Positions 16,986-26,700 of a stretch of 57,824 nucleotides of DNA are shown here, in pieces. How positions within the stretch are numbered: the first letter of the stretch is position 1; the number at the start of each line of letters is the position of its first letter. Position numbers and translations under genes: made by a program. The notes beneath the pieces are model-generated. The model was not told the origin of the DNA and searched no databases. It saw only the letters and a list, made by a program, of their open reading frames with translations. This DNA comes from Bacteroidota bacterium. GTDB taxonomy: Bacteria; Bacteroidota; Ignavibacteria; Ignavibacteriales; Ignavibacteriaceae. The stretch spans positions 1-57,824 of the forward strand of contig JAKAJV010000128.1 in NCBI GenBank assembly GCA_021813585.1, written 5' to 3'.

Positions 16986-17249
16986 ATGAAACTTAGCAAG
17001 AGAGCACTTGGCCTATCATTGGGCTTAGTTTGGGGGCTTACCGTTTTACTCGCAACCTGGTGGTTATTAATTAGAGGCTCGCAGGGAACAACAATTTCTA
17101 AACTCGGCGGTTTCTATCCGGGTTATTCATTCACCTGGCTGGGCGGAATAGTCGGTTTATTCTGGGGATTTATCGACGGCTTTATCTGCGGAGTAGTAAT
17201 AGCCTGGCTGTACAATTTATTTTACAAAGGCAAGACTGCTTCTGCTTAA
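16986..17249 (+). CDS. Small two-helix membrane protein, holin-like
   Basis: 87 residues. Two hydrophobic segments (about 7-28 and 50-80) are both rich in Gly and Trp (GLSLGLVWGLTVLLATWWLL and the LGGIVGLFWGFIDGFICGVV stretch). Similar short proteins are often labelled 'bacteriophage holin' in Bacteroidota genomes, but no lysis gene or phage gene is near, so a lytic role is not supported. The two segments resemble each other (GLxxGLxWGxxxG), which suggests an internal duplication. AGGAGG precedes the ATG by 5 nt. Function is unknown. Confidence 0.7.
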   Translation: MKLSKRALGLSLGLVWGLTVLLATWWLLIRGSQGTTISKLGGFYPGYSFTWLGGIVGLFWGFIDGFICGVVIAWLYNLFYKGKTASA

Positions 17250-17474
17250 AAAATTTCTTTACTAATCCAAAGCCGTATTTATTTTAGAAGTTATATATTT
17301 CCGGCATGCGGTAAATTGCTTACATCATACGTAAAGACAAAGAGTGATTATTTTAAAAATTCCACCGGCAATTTTAGCTCATTCAACTTTTTTTCGCTTA
17401 AAACGGCTAAGGCAATTCATGCAAAATGTTAACCGGATGTTAAATTTAATATACAATTAAGAGAAAATTTTTAT

Positions 17475-17483
17475 TAACTTTGC
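17475..17483 (+). promoter_or_regulatory. -7 element of the tRNA-Arg promoter
   Basis: TAACTTTGC matches the Bacteroidota -7 consensus TAnnTTTGy and lies 36 nt before the tRNA. No clear TTTG was found at -33. Confidence 0.45.
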
Positions 17484-17518
17484 AGCCGTGAGTTCCGGTT
17501 TTTCCGGAAGTTAAATAT

Positions 17519-17592
17519 GCGCCCATAGTTCAACTGGATAGAACGTTGGATTCCGGTTCCAAAGGTTGAGGGTTCAAGTCCTTCTGGGCGCA
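17519..17592 (+). tRNA. tRNA-Arg(CCG)
   Basis: Complete cloverleaf. The acceptor GCGCCCA pairs with TGGGCGC. The D-stem is GTTC/GAAC. The anticodon stem TTGGA/TCCAA encloses TTCCGGT, giving anticodon CCG (codon CGG). The T-stem GAGGG/CCTTC holds TTCAAGT. The discriminator is A and CCA is not encoded. A short T-run follows directly. Confidence 0.96.
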
Positions 17593-17714
17593 CTTTTTAT
17601 TATTTGTAAATAAGTGGATTTTATTAAATTATTGTTAAATTCGTGTAACATAATTACTGTTTGTTGGAAGTTCCGGGAATTAAAAATCAAATCAATTAGG
17701 AGAAGAAAAAAATA

Positions 17715-18401
17715 ATGCTCACTAAGAAGAAAAAGCTGTCGAAGAAAGAGATTAAAGAAGATAAGCTGGTTTCCTTTTATTATAAAGCGTATGGGTTTTT
17801 CGACGAGAATAAATCGCGAGTTTTAACATATGCCGGTGTTCTGGTTGTTCTGATTGTTGCGATAGTATTTTATATCAATCACAGGAATCAGCAGAATAAG
17901 GAGGCGGGAATTCAATTAGCCAGCGTTTTGCCGCAGTACGATAACGGCGCTTACTTAGAGGCTATTGAAGGCCACGCCGGTACCGATGTAATCGGTCTGA
18001 AGAAAATAGTTGAAGAATACGGCAGCACCGAAAACGGTGAGACCGCTAAAATTTACCTGGCTAATTCTTACGACCGGCTGGGCAAAATTGACGAGGCTTT
18101 TAAATATTACAAAGATTACGGCGGCAGCATCTCGATGTATAAAGCTACCGCGCTTGCCGGGCAGGCAGGCTATTATGCCGATAAAAAAGAATATGAAAAA
18201 GCTGCAGACCTCTATAAGAAAGCCGCTTTTGTCTCTAGTTCCGATGTCCTAAACTCAGACTATCTTTTACACGCCGGGATAAACTACATAAATGCCGGCA
18301 AAAAGGCCGAAGCTAAAAGTATGTTCGAAAAGATTAGGAAAGACTACGCCACGTCTTCAGCTATTGCAGAAGCTAATAAATATATGACTCTGACTGAATA
18401 G
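17715..18401 (+). CDS. Membrane-anchored TPR protein
   Basis: 228 residues. A charged N-terminal tail (LTKKKKLSKKEIKEDK) is followed by one transmembrane helix (about 36-56, VLTYAGVLVVLIVAIVFYI) and TPR-like repeats (about 95-225: AKIYLANSYDRLGKIDEAFKYY, ALAGQAGYYADKKEYEKAADLY, LLHAGINYINAGKKAEAKSMFEK). The layout resembles YfgM-like periplasmic TPR proteins, which in E. coli associate with the Sec translocon and chaperones. That role is inference from architecture only. It follows tRNA-Arg by 122 bp, with AGGAGAAG before the ATG. Confidence 0.8.
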   Translation: MLTKKKKLSKKEIKEDKLVSFYYKAYGFFDENKSRVLTYAGVLVVLIVAIVFYINHRNQQNKEAGIQLASVLPQYDNGAYLEAIEGHAGTDVIGLKKIVEEYGSTENGETAKIYLANSYDRLGKIDEAFKYYKDYGGSISMYKATALAGQAGYYADKKEYEKAADLYKKAAFVSSSDVLNSDYLLHAGINYINAGKKAEAKSMFEKIRKDYATSSAIAEANKYMTLTE

Positions 18402-18741
18402 TTTTCAGCCGGCGATTTGTGCGCTTTGATAAAAATTTTTTGATTTTATTTTTTTAATATGACTCCGGTAATTGGCAGTTTAGTAATATTGCTGTTGCGG
18501 TGTCGCATATATTTTTTTTTGCTATTTAAAGGATACCTGTCTTTGTATACATTAACAATATAGCATCCGCCAACCTGGTTAATAACCTGCTGATCCGGTT
18601 ATTAACCTACCAAGTGCGGCGGAAATGTTCTTGCTGATAATTATGTAACTTCAATAAGATATTTTAAAAGTAATTAAATTTAATACCTTGGTTGTTCTTA
18701 GCAGCCTTTTTCATATTTCCAAAAAATAAAAAGGAGTCCCT
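18402..18741. other. Intergenic region with a perfect 11-bp inverted repeat
   Basis: Non-coding. GGTTAATAACC (18577-18587) and GGTTATTAACC (18597-18607) form a perfect stem around a 9-nt loop. Outer CCGCC (18567-18571) can pair with GGCGG (18618-18622). There is no T-run after it, so it is not a classical terminator. It lies 120 bp before the next gene, in the position of a 5' leader or operator. Confidence 0.6.
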
Positions 18742-20574
18742 ATGAGAAAAACATTACTTTTAGTCTTTGTGTTATTAGTTGGAAGTTCGTTTTTATATTC
18801 TCAGACAAAAATTGCATACGCATATAACTATCCTCCTAGTGATAGTTTGTATTCAGGATTGCAGAGTATAAGATGCGTCAATTATGCTGCAAATCCGTTT
18901 GGAGACGGTACACCTGCAATTGTTGCTACAAATTATTATTTGAATGGTACTGTCAGCGTCTTCGTACCGGTTGGCCAGGATTCTCTTAAAATGGTTTGGA
19001 CTTCCCCTGTGCTTACTTCAGGCGGCGGCTCTACACCGAGATATGCATTATTCGGCGACCTTGATAATGACGGCAAAGTTGAAGTTATATATCAGAGCAA
19101 CAATAACGGTATTTATATTTTCGAATGGGACGGAGTTGCAGGCTCTTATAATTTCGGTACCAAGCCTTCTCAGGTAATCTCTACACCAACTTTATTAGGC
19201 GTTACCGGAAACTGCGAGTACATGGAATGTTCCGATGTTGACGGCGACGGCCAGAACGAATTAACGGTTGCTTTTAATGGTTCAACAAATGCCACCGATG
19301 CATATTACGTTATAAGCGCTTCAGGAGACTGGTCAACTGACGACCCCGGCTTTTCTGGCTTTAATGTTGAGTATGTTGGGGCAAGACCTGACCTGGGTGC
19401 TTGGGGATTAAGCGGCGGTACTCCTTATGCAATGATTGCGGCAGACTTCTTGGGCAACGGTAAAAAAGAAATTCTTATTCATAACTGGAATTTGAAGAAC
19501 ATTACAATGCTTAATCCGACTGGTCCTGATACCTACCAGTTAGCCGATACGACAAACCATAAGCAGAATATTCAGCTGGGCGGTACGCTTGATGAAGTTG
19601 CATTGTTCGGCGGCATGGCTGCAGATGTGGACGGCGACGGCAGGCAGGAAGTTTATCTGCCTACTTATCCCGGCCAGGCTACAGACGGTACTTACCCCCA
19701 TACCGGTTGGGTACATATGATCTCCTTCGATAAAGAGCAGAATACCAATCAACTTGATTCTTCCGATGTATTCGTATTAAGCCTTGCCAGTCAATTGAAC
19801 ATCCCCAACGGTTACGCTATATTCGGTTACGGACAGGGAGACATTGACGGCAACGGCAAACCCAATTTATATTTTTCCAGTTCCTATCCGTTCAATGTAA
19901 TCTCTGCTGAGTTTGAAGGCGGAAATAAAAAGGACATGGCCAATTGGAAAATTACCGATCTATATCCCGGTGATTCTACAATTTATTCCGCTATCACTAT
20001 TAAGGACTCTGCTGGAGTTGTCGATACAACCAAGACGATTCAAATGGCGTTCGTATCCAAGATGTACGATAACTACACTCATCTATTCAGCAAGACGAAA
20101 GAAGATATGATTCTTCCTTACCAGGCGATTAACGACAGTATACCGATTACTCAGTTAACCTGGAATGCTACATCAAAACAATACGATACTGTATCTACAA
20201 AAATCTTAAATCCGAAGAGATGGTCGTTAAGAATTTTGGAAGGGAGCGCTGCTACCGGAATCCAAGTAAAAGATGTTGCGATGATTACTCCCCAAAATTA
20301 CGTCCTCGATCAGAATTACCCGAATCCTTTTAACCCGACAACAACTATCAGGTTCAGTCTTCCGATTCAGGATAAAATTACTTTGAAGATATTTGATATT
20401 CTCGGCAACGAAGTATCGACTCTTCTCAATAATCAAAGTCTCTCCAAAGGCTATCATGAGATTACGTGGGATGGTACAAACAGCTTCGGTCAGAAAGTTG
20501 CCAGCGGAAATTACGTCTGCCAAATGCGCTTTGGTAATTTTACAAAGAACATTAAGATGACATTACTTAAGTAA
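18742..20574 (+). CDS. Secreted FG-GAP/VCBS-repeat protein with type IX sorting domain
   Basis: 610 residues. A signal peptide (KTLLLVFVLLVGSSFLYSQ) is followed by several FG-GAP/VCBS repeats with calcium-binding cores: FGDLDNDGKVEV, SDVDGDGQNEL, ADVDGDGRQEV and GDIDGNGKPNL (about 110-380). Such repeats form a beta-propeller. The C-terminal about 85 residues are a type-A T9SS sorting domain starting L-D-Q-N-Y-P-N-P-F-N-P-T-T and ending K-N-I-K-M-T-L-L-K. The protein should therefore be exported through the outer membrane and held at the surface. The ligand is unknown. The gene is ended by a strong terminator at 20587. Confidence 0.9.
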   Translation: MRKTLLLVFVLLVGSSFLYSQTKIAYAYNYPPSDSLYSGLQSIRCVNYAANPFGDGTPAIVATNYYLNGTVSVFVPVGQDSLKMVWTSPVLTSGGGSTPRYALFGDLDNDGKVEVIYQSNNNGIYIFEWDGVAGSYNFGTKPSQVISTPTLLGVTGNCEYMECSDVDGDGQNELTVAFNGSTNATDAYYVISASGDWSTDDPGFSGFNVEYVGARPDLGAWGLSGGTPYAMIAADFLGNGKKEILIHNWNLKNITMLNPTGPDTYQLADTTNHKQNIQLGGTLDEVALFGGMAADVDGDGRQEVYLPTYPGQATDGTYPHTGWVHMISFDKEQNTNQLDSSDVFVLSLASQLNIPNGYAIFGYGQGDIDGNGKPNLYFSSSYPFNVISAEFEGGNKKDMANWKITDLYPGDSTIYSAITIKDSAGVVDTTKTIQMAFVSKMYDNYTHLFSKTKEDMILPYQAINDSIPITQLTWNATSKQYDTVSTKILNPKRWSLRILEGSAATGIQVKDVAMITPQNYVLDQNYPNPFNPTTTIRFSLPIQDKITLKIFDILGNEVSTLLNNQSLSKGYHEITWDGTNSFGQKVASGNYVCQMRFGNFTKNIKMTLLK

Positions 20575-20586
20575 AGGCCTATCCCC

Positions 20587-20614
20587 AGCCCCTTCCCGAA
20601 GGGAAGGGGCTTTT
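20587..20614 (+). terminator. Strong rho-independent terminator
   Basis: Perfect 11-bp stem AGCCCCTTCCC (20587-20597) / GGGAAGGGGCT (20601-20611) with a GAA loop, followed by TTTT. Confidence 0.85.
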
Positions 20615-20634
20615 AAAATGGTCTCTCCGCTTCA

Positions 20635-20656
20635 ACTTGCCAGCAGCAGGCAGGTT
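20635..20656 (-). repeat. CCTGCCTGC-type interspersed repeat (copy 1)
   Basis: On the minus strand this reads AACCTGCCTGCTGCTGGCAA plus GT. It differs at two positions from 28622-28643. Confidence 0.6.
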
Positions 20657-20742
20657 GGAAATAATAAAAAATATTAAGAAACTTTTTTCTAAACACCCAT
20701 ACCTTCGGTCCGCATTCAAAACTATTTTATTTTTAAAATTTC

Positions 20743-20773
20743 TTGACTAGATAAATCAATCTTCTTATTTTCC
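20743..20773 (+). promoter_or_regulatory. Possible promoter of the TonB-receptor operon
   Basis: TTG at 20743-20745, 20-nt spacer, TATTTTCC at 20766-20773 (partial match to TAnnTTTG). It would leave a leader of about 90 nt. Confidence 0.3.
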
Positions 20774-20872
20774 TCACAAATTTTTAAAGTTTCGGGGATA
20801 TTATCTTTTTTTTCTGTCATCCGACATAAGAGTTTTTTTCTTTAAATCGTGTACTAAATGCGGGAGGTTTAG

Positions 20873-23662
20873 ATGGTTAAAAAAGTACTCTTTCTGTTTT
20901 TCTGTTTTTTATTTTTTAGTCTTAATGCAATAGCAGGCACTACCGGTAAGCTGGCCGGTACAGTTAAAGACGGCGAAACCGGCGAACCGATTCCCGGTGT
21001 AAACGTAGTTGCAGAAGGAACCGGGCTGGGCGCCGCAACCGATGTGAACGGCAACTACGTTGTTAATAACCTGCAGCCGGGCAGCTACACGGTTACCTTT
21101 TCTGCGGTCGGCTATCAAAAAAAACAATTTGTCGATGTAAAGATTGCCGTAGACTTTACCACCAGGATTGATGTTACGCTTTTACCGCAGTCAATCACTC
21201 TGGAAACAGTCGTGGTAAAAGCGGAAGCCCCATTAATTAGAACCGACCTTACATCCTCTCAGGCAGTTGTAGACGCCGAACAAATTGAAAGCCTGCCGGT
21301 TGAAAGCATAACCCAGATACTTACACTGCAGGCGGGCATTGTCCAGGGCGCGGGCGGCGAGCTTCACATACGCGGAGGGCGCTCTAATGAAATTGCATAC
21401 ACCGTCAACGGCGTTTCAATTTTAAATCCTTTCGATAATACAAACACGGTCACAATCGCAACCAACGCTATCCAGGAGCTATCGGTTGTAAGCGGAACGT
21501 TTAATGCCGAATACGGCAACGCATTGAGCGGTGTTGTAAATACCGTTACAAAGGAGGGCGGTACTACTTACAAAGGAAAGCTGTCTTTTTATACCGGCGA
21601 TAAGGCAAGCACCAAGGATAATATTTTTTATAACATAAACGATGTAAATCCCCTTAGCAATTATGTTACCGAAGCTACACTGGGCGGGCCGGTTCCGCTT
21701 GTGGATAATAAAATCCTGTTCTTCCTTTCCGCAAGATATGAGAGACAAAAAGGATGGCTGTACGGAATTAGAGAACATAATCCTACCGACTCGGTCTATG
21801 TTAATCCGGCTAACCCGAACGACATACGTATTGCATTGACCGGCGACAACGCGATTGTTGCTATGAATCCCGGCCAGTCATTCAGCGGAACTGCGAAGCT
21901 GACTTTTAAGCCCGTTGCCAATCTCAAAATTAATTACGATCTGATCTACTCGCGGTCTAATTATAAATCGTACAACCAGGATTTTAAATATAACCCCGAC
22001 GGCACCTACAATAATTACGAGTACGGCTTTCTTAATTCTGTTGAAGTAAGGCATGCGCTGAACGATAAGACATTTTATACCGTTCACGGCTCTTATAATT
22101 TTAACGACTATAAGCAATACCTTTATCCTCTGCTGGACGGCTCTGGCAGCGCGGTAGATTATTACCCGGGTAAAATTGCAGACCTTTCCGGCAGCGATTT
22201 GTCGGGCATTCATGCAGATACCCGCTACCAGCCGGATTATAAGCTTAACACCGCTACAACTTACACTTTCCTTTCGGGCGGAACGCAGAACGGCCACTAT
22301 TACCAGCGCTCCAAAACTTTCGGCGGCAAGTTCGATATAACCAGCCAGGTCTCGAACAACCACGAGATTAAGTTCGGCGCAGAGCTTAAATATCATCAGC
22401 TTGATTTTGAAAACTTTACGGTACTAAGGGACTCTACTACCTACACCTCACCTACTATACCGGCTCTCAGCACAGCAAATCACGATTTCTATATTAAGAG
22501 GCCGAGAGAATTTTCTGCATATATCCAGGACAAAATGGAATTTAAAAGCATTATACTTAATGTCGGTTTAAGATACGATTACTTTAATGCCAACTCAAAG
22601 TATTCGCCGGAAGTCTTCCAGCCTTCGCCGGATTATCCGAACGGCACGTGGACAATGAGCATGATAGATACCAGCAGCCTGTTGTCTTCTGCCTCCGGCA
22701 AGCATCAGCTAAGCCCGAGGATAGGTATTTCATTTCCCATAACGGATCAGGGCATCATTCATTTTTCGTACGGCCACTTTTTCCAGATGCCGCCTTTCTC
22801 TTACCTGTACTCTAATCCAAATTTCAAATACAGCGCAGCAATGGGCAGCCCGGTATTCGGCAACGCTAACTTGAATCCCGAAAAAACCGTTACCTACGAG
22901 CTTGGCCTTCAACAGCAGCTGCTGGAAGACCTGGCGTTTAATGTAACGGGCTTTTATAAGGACGTAAGGGACCTGCTCGCGCTTCAGCAGATTAGGGTAA
23001 GCGGCGACCAGACATATTATAAATACGTTAATAAAGATTACGGGAACATAAAGGGCATTACCTTTTCATTAACAAAAAGGAGAACACCTAAAAGTATTAT
23101 CGGCGTTACCATCGATTATACTTTCCAGGTTTCGGAAGGCAACGAGACTAATTCCGATGCGTTTTTCCTCGATCTTTTATCAGGTCGGCAGAGCGAGAAA
23201 ATTCCCGTATACCTTGCATGGGATCAAACACATACTTTGAACACAACGGTTACTGTCGGCAGGGAAGACTGGAATATAACTCTGGTCGGCAGGCTAGGCT
23301 CGGGGTTACCGTACACTCCGCAAATATCCGGTAATCAAATTTATTTGAGGACGAACAGCGGACGCAGGCCTACCCAGGCCACGGTAGACCTGCTTGCCGA
23401 AAAAGTCCTTTCGCTTTTCGGGTTCGACTTTACTTTCTTCCTCAAGATATTCAATCTGTTTGATACTTTGAATGAACGGTACGTTTATAACGATACCGGC
23501 AGGGCAACTTATACTTTAGTCGCAAACCAGAGCGTTGCACTGGCAGCAGACAAGCTGGCAGAGACGGTTAAAGGGCTTCATTCGGCAACGGAATATTTTA
23601 ATCAGCCGACGTACTACCAGCCGCCGCGCGAGGTAAGGTTCGGCGCATCTTTTGAATTTTGA
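20873..23662 (+). CDS. TonB-dependent outer-membrane receptor
   Basis: 929 residues. The signal peptide (1-22, ending N-A-I-A-G) is followed by a carboxypeptidase-regulatory-like beta-sandwich (about 23-112, with G-E-P-I-P-G-V-N-V). The plug domain comes next (about 118-230, including RGGRSNEIAYTVNGVSI), then a long beta-barrel ending in Phe (R-F-G-A-S-F-E-F). It would import a TonB-energised substrate or act with the surface protein encoded next. No TonB box, siderophore or cobalamin gene and no riboswitch was seen, so the substrate is open. GGGAGG precedes the ATG by 6 nt. It heads a run of three genes on the same strand. Confidence 0.93.
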   Translation: MVKKVLFLFFCFLFFSLNAIAGTTGKLAGTVKDGETGEPIPGVNVVAEGTGLGAATDVNGNYVVNNLQPGSYTVTFSAVGYQKKQFVDVKIAVDFTTRIDVTLLPQSITLETVVVKAEAPLIRTDLTSSQAVVDAEQIESLPVESITQILTLQAGIVQGAGGELHIRGGRSNEIAYTVNGVSILNPFDNTNTVTIATNAIQELSVVSGTFNAEYGNALSGVVNTVTKEGGTTYKGKLSFYTGDKASTKDNIFYNINDVNPLSNYVTEATLGGPVPLVDNKILFFLSARYERQKGWLYGIREHNPTDSVYVNPANPNDIRIALTGDNAIVAMNPGQSFSGTAKLTFKPVANLKINYDLIYSRSNYKSYNQDFKYNPDGTYNNYEYGFLNSVEVRHALNDKTFYTVHGSYNFNDYKQYLYPLLDGSGSAVDYYPGKIADLSGSDLSGIHADTRYQPDYKLNTATTYTFLSGGTQNGHYYQRSKTFGGKFDITSQVSNNHEIKFGAELKYHQLDFENFTVLRDSTTYTSPTIPALSTANHDFYIKRPREFSAYIQDKMEFKSIILNVGLRYDYFNANSKYSPEVFQPSPDYPNGTWTMSMIDTSSLLSSASGKHQLSPRIGISFPITDQGIIHFSYGHFFQMPPFSYLYSNPNFKYSAAMGSPVFGNANLNPEKTVTYELGLQQQLLEDLAFNVTGFYKDVRDLLALQQIRVSGDQTYYKYVNKDYGNIKGITFSLTKRRTPKSIIGVTIDYTFQVSEGNETNSDAFFLDLLSGRQSEKIPVYLAWDQTHTLNTTVTVGREDWNITLVGRLGSGLPYTPQISGNQIYLRTNSGRRPTQATVDLLAEKVLSLFGFDFTFFLKIFNLFDTLNERYVYNDTGRATYTLVANQSVALAADKLAETVKGLHSATEYFNQPTYYQPPREVRFGASFEF

Positions 23663-23705
23663 GTTATCGGTTTTACCGGATTGAATATTAAAGGAGTATA
23701 ATTCA

Positions 23706-26700
23706 ATGAAGAAATTATCTGTAAATTTATTTTTATTTGTGTTACTGGTAATTACGGGGCTGTCCTCAAATGCACTTCCTCAATTACGGCAAGATAGAAA
23801 AACAAAGGAACACCAGGCTGTTAAAGATTATATGAATAAAGTGATGAACAGTGACGATTATAAGAAGGCAGTTCAGTCTTCAGAAAAAATCGATTACAGC
23901 AAGCTGCCGGAAAAGCAGAACTTTTACAGGATTGAAAAGGCGAACGCTACCAGCGACAGGAAACACTATTTTATGAACGGCAACAAGATAAGCACCGAAG
24001 TATATAATTACGGCGGCATTGCGCCCGGCTACGGCTTGCTGCGCGGTGTTAATAATGTGGTGTGGAGGAATATAGATTACGTCTTTCAGTTCTGCCCGCT
24101 GGTCGGCGCATCCGTGCCCGATTCCGTCGATCCTTCAAAGAGAATTCATATAATCTCTGACGGCTTGAACGACTATCCGAGCTACAGGGAAGTAAGCCCG
24201 AACGGTAAGCTTTGGCAGTGGCAGCCTTTGCCCGGCTATGCAGACCCCGGCCAGGAATACATGGCTTCTAATCCTGCGCCGGATAACGACGGCGACGGGA
24301 AGCCCGACAGCTGGCCCAGGGCGTGGTACAATCCCACACTTGGCAAATATGTTTGGCCGGGCTATCTTTCCCAGGACGCATCGAACGCAGAGCAGGAAGT
24401 ATTCTGGGCAATGGACGACAGGCAGAACGACGAGTTTAAATATTATCCTTTTATTAATGATTCCGCCAGGCGCGGCATAGGAGTGCAGGTGGACGGCAGG
24501 GCTTTCCAGTGGAGTAATGCGCTTGCCGAGAATGCGATATTTTTTGTTTACACAATTACGAATGTAAGCGACAAAGACCTTGATACGGTTTTCTTCGGCA
24601 TCTACGGCGACCCCGATGTTGGCGGCGCCAGCCCGTATAATACAAACAACCTGGGCTTCTTTATTCCGCCTTATGCATCCGACGGCAGCGTGGACAACAT
24701 ACCGGTTTATGCCAGAAGCCTGGTTTACTTTTGGAACACAACCGGCACCGGGCAGAACGGCGTTAAGACGGGATACATTGCATGCAAATTTTTGGAAAGC
24801 CCCGGTAACCCTGCCAACGGAATTGACGACGACGGCGACGGCATAATTGATGAAAGACAGGATGACGGAATTGACAACGATAACGATTGGGATCCGCTTA
24901 CCGATGATGTGGGTATTGACGGCATTGCAAATACCCAGGATGAAGGGGAAGGAGACGGAGTTCCTACTGCAGGCAAAAGGCTGGCAGACGGCTCTCTAGA
25001 TCCGCTCCACCCAGGCGAGCCCAACTTTGAGCTTACCGATCTGGATGAGGCCGACCAGATAGGGCTGACGAGCTTTAACAGCTGGGTATGGGCAACGGAT
25101 AAAATCTCGAACGACGAATCGATGTGGAACCGGTGCATCCCGCGCAACTTTGCTCAAATACAAACCACGCCTGCAGACCTGGTTTTCATCTTCGGCTCCG
25201 GCTACATCTCGTTAAAGAGAGGAGAGACAAAAAGAATTTCTATGGCTCTTCTGCTCGGTGAGGACCTTGATGATCTCCTTACTTCTGCAGAGACCGTGCA
25301 GACAATTTACAACCAGAATTACAGGTTCTTTAAACCGCCGATTACTCCCCACTTAACCGCAATACCCGGCGACAAAAAAGTTACCCTGTACTGGGATAAT
25401 GCCGCGGAGGAAAGCAACGACCCGATTACAGGGAAAGACTTCGAGGGCTATGTTATCTACAGGAGCTTAAGCCCGGACTTTAACGACATTCAGTCGATTA
25501 CAGACGGCAAGGGCTCCAGGTTCTTAAATGAGCCATTGAAAGACGTGAACGGCTTTGAATGCAAATGGGATGTTGCCTTTACAGATGAGCCTTATACGGA
25601 TAGAAATAAAAACGGCAAGTACGATTTGGGCGAGCCGTTCATCGATTATAACAAAGACGGCAAGTGGTCCCAAAACGTTGAAGATCCGTGGAAAGGCTAT
25701 CACCCGGTTGCCTACCAGGGGCGCGGGCTTCATTATTACCTGGGTAACAATTCCGGGCTGGTGCATTCCTTTGTAGATTCCAACAATGTTGTAAACGGGC
25801 AGACGTATTATTATGCCGTGGTTGCATACGACCACGGAGATTCTTTAGGCATTCCGCCTACAGAAACTACAAAGAATATTACAGTTGATCCGATTACCTC
25901 AAAGCTTCATTTCGATCCGAACACGGTGCAGGTAATTCCAGGCCCAAGATCGATCGGCTATGAGCCTCCGTCTGTTTCGGATAAGGATGTTCTGCACGAA
26001 AGCGGAATAGGCACCGGTCAGGTGAACTTAAGAGTATTGAACGATCTCTCCGTTCCGCAGGGCGGAGAATTTAAATTAAGCTTTGCAGACAGCATGGCCG
26101 TAGCAGGCAAGATGACTCTGCAGAAAAATTATTCCGTTCTTAAGATGGCTCCGGTTACGGAATCCTTCCCGCTTTACGATACAAATTTTACCACGCTTAA
26201 AAACTCGAATTTGTCAAATGATTCTGTACTTGTTGTAAAGGATTTAAAATCAGGAAAGGTTTACAGCCAGGGCGCAGATTACATATTGAATTATTCAAGA
26301 GGAATGATAAGAAGAGTCGGCTCCGGCTCTATGCCGAACAACGAAACGTATTCGATTACATACAGGTATTATCCGGTCTGTCAGAGTACAAGGCTAGACC
26401 TTGAAGACGGCAATCCTGTTATCGACGGAATTATGCTGACGGTTAAGAACGATCCGGTACTTGAGGTGGATACTTTAAAAACTCATTGGACTCAGGGCAA
26501 TTCTAATTTGGCTGCTTCAATTCAAAAGGGAACAATAGGAACGGGGGGAATTTATCCGGGAGACTATCTTATTAAATTCTCTTCACAGAATATCGACTCG
26601 ACGACGATCCAATCTTCCAAAGGGCCGATAAAGACGCCGGTTAAATATTCTGTAAGCTATGTTACCGACAATGTTCCGGTGCATATAAATACTTTTTTAA

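Noticed and set aside
20575-20872. Riboswitch before the TonB receptor
   Set aside because: No cobalamin-box or other conserved riboswitch core was recognisable; only a terminator, a short repeat and a weak promoter were seen.
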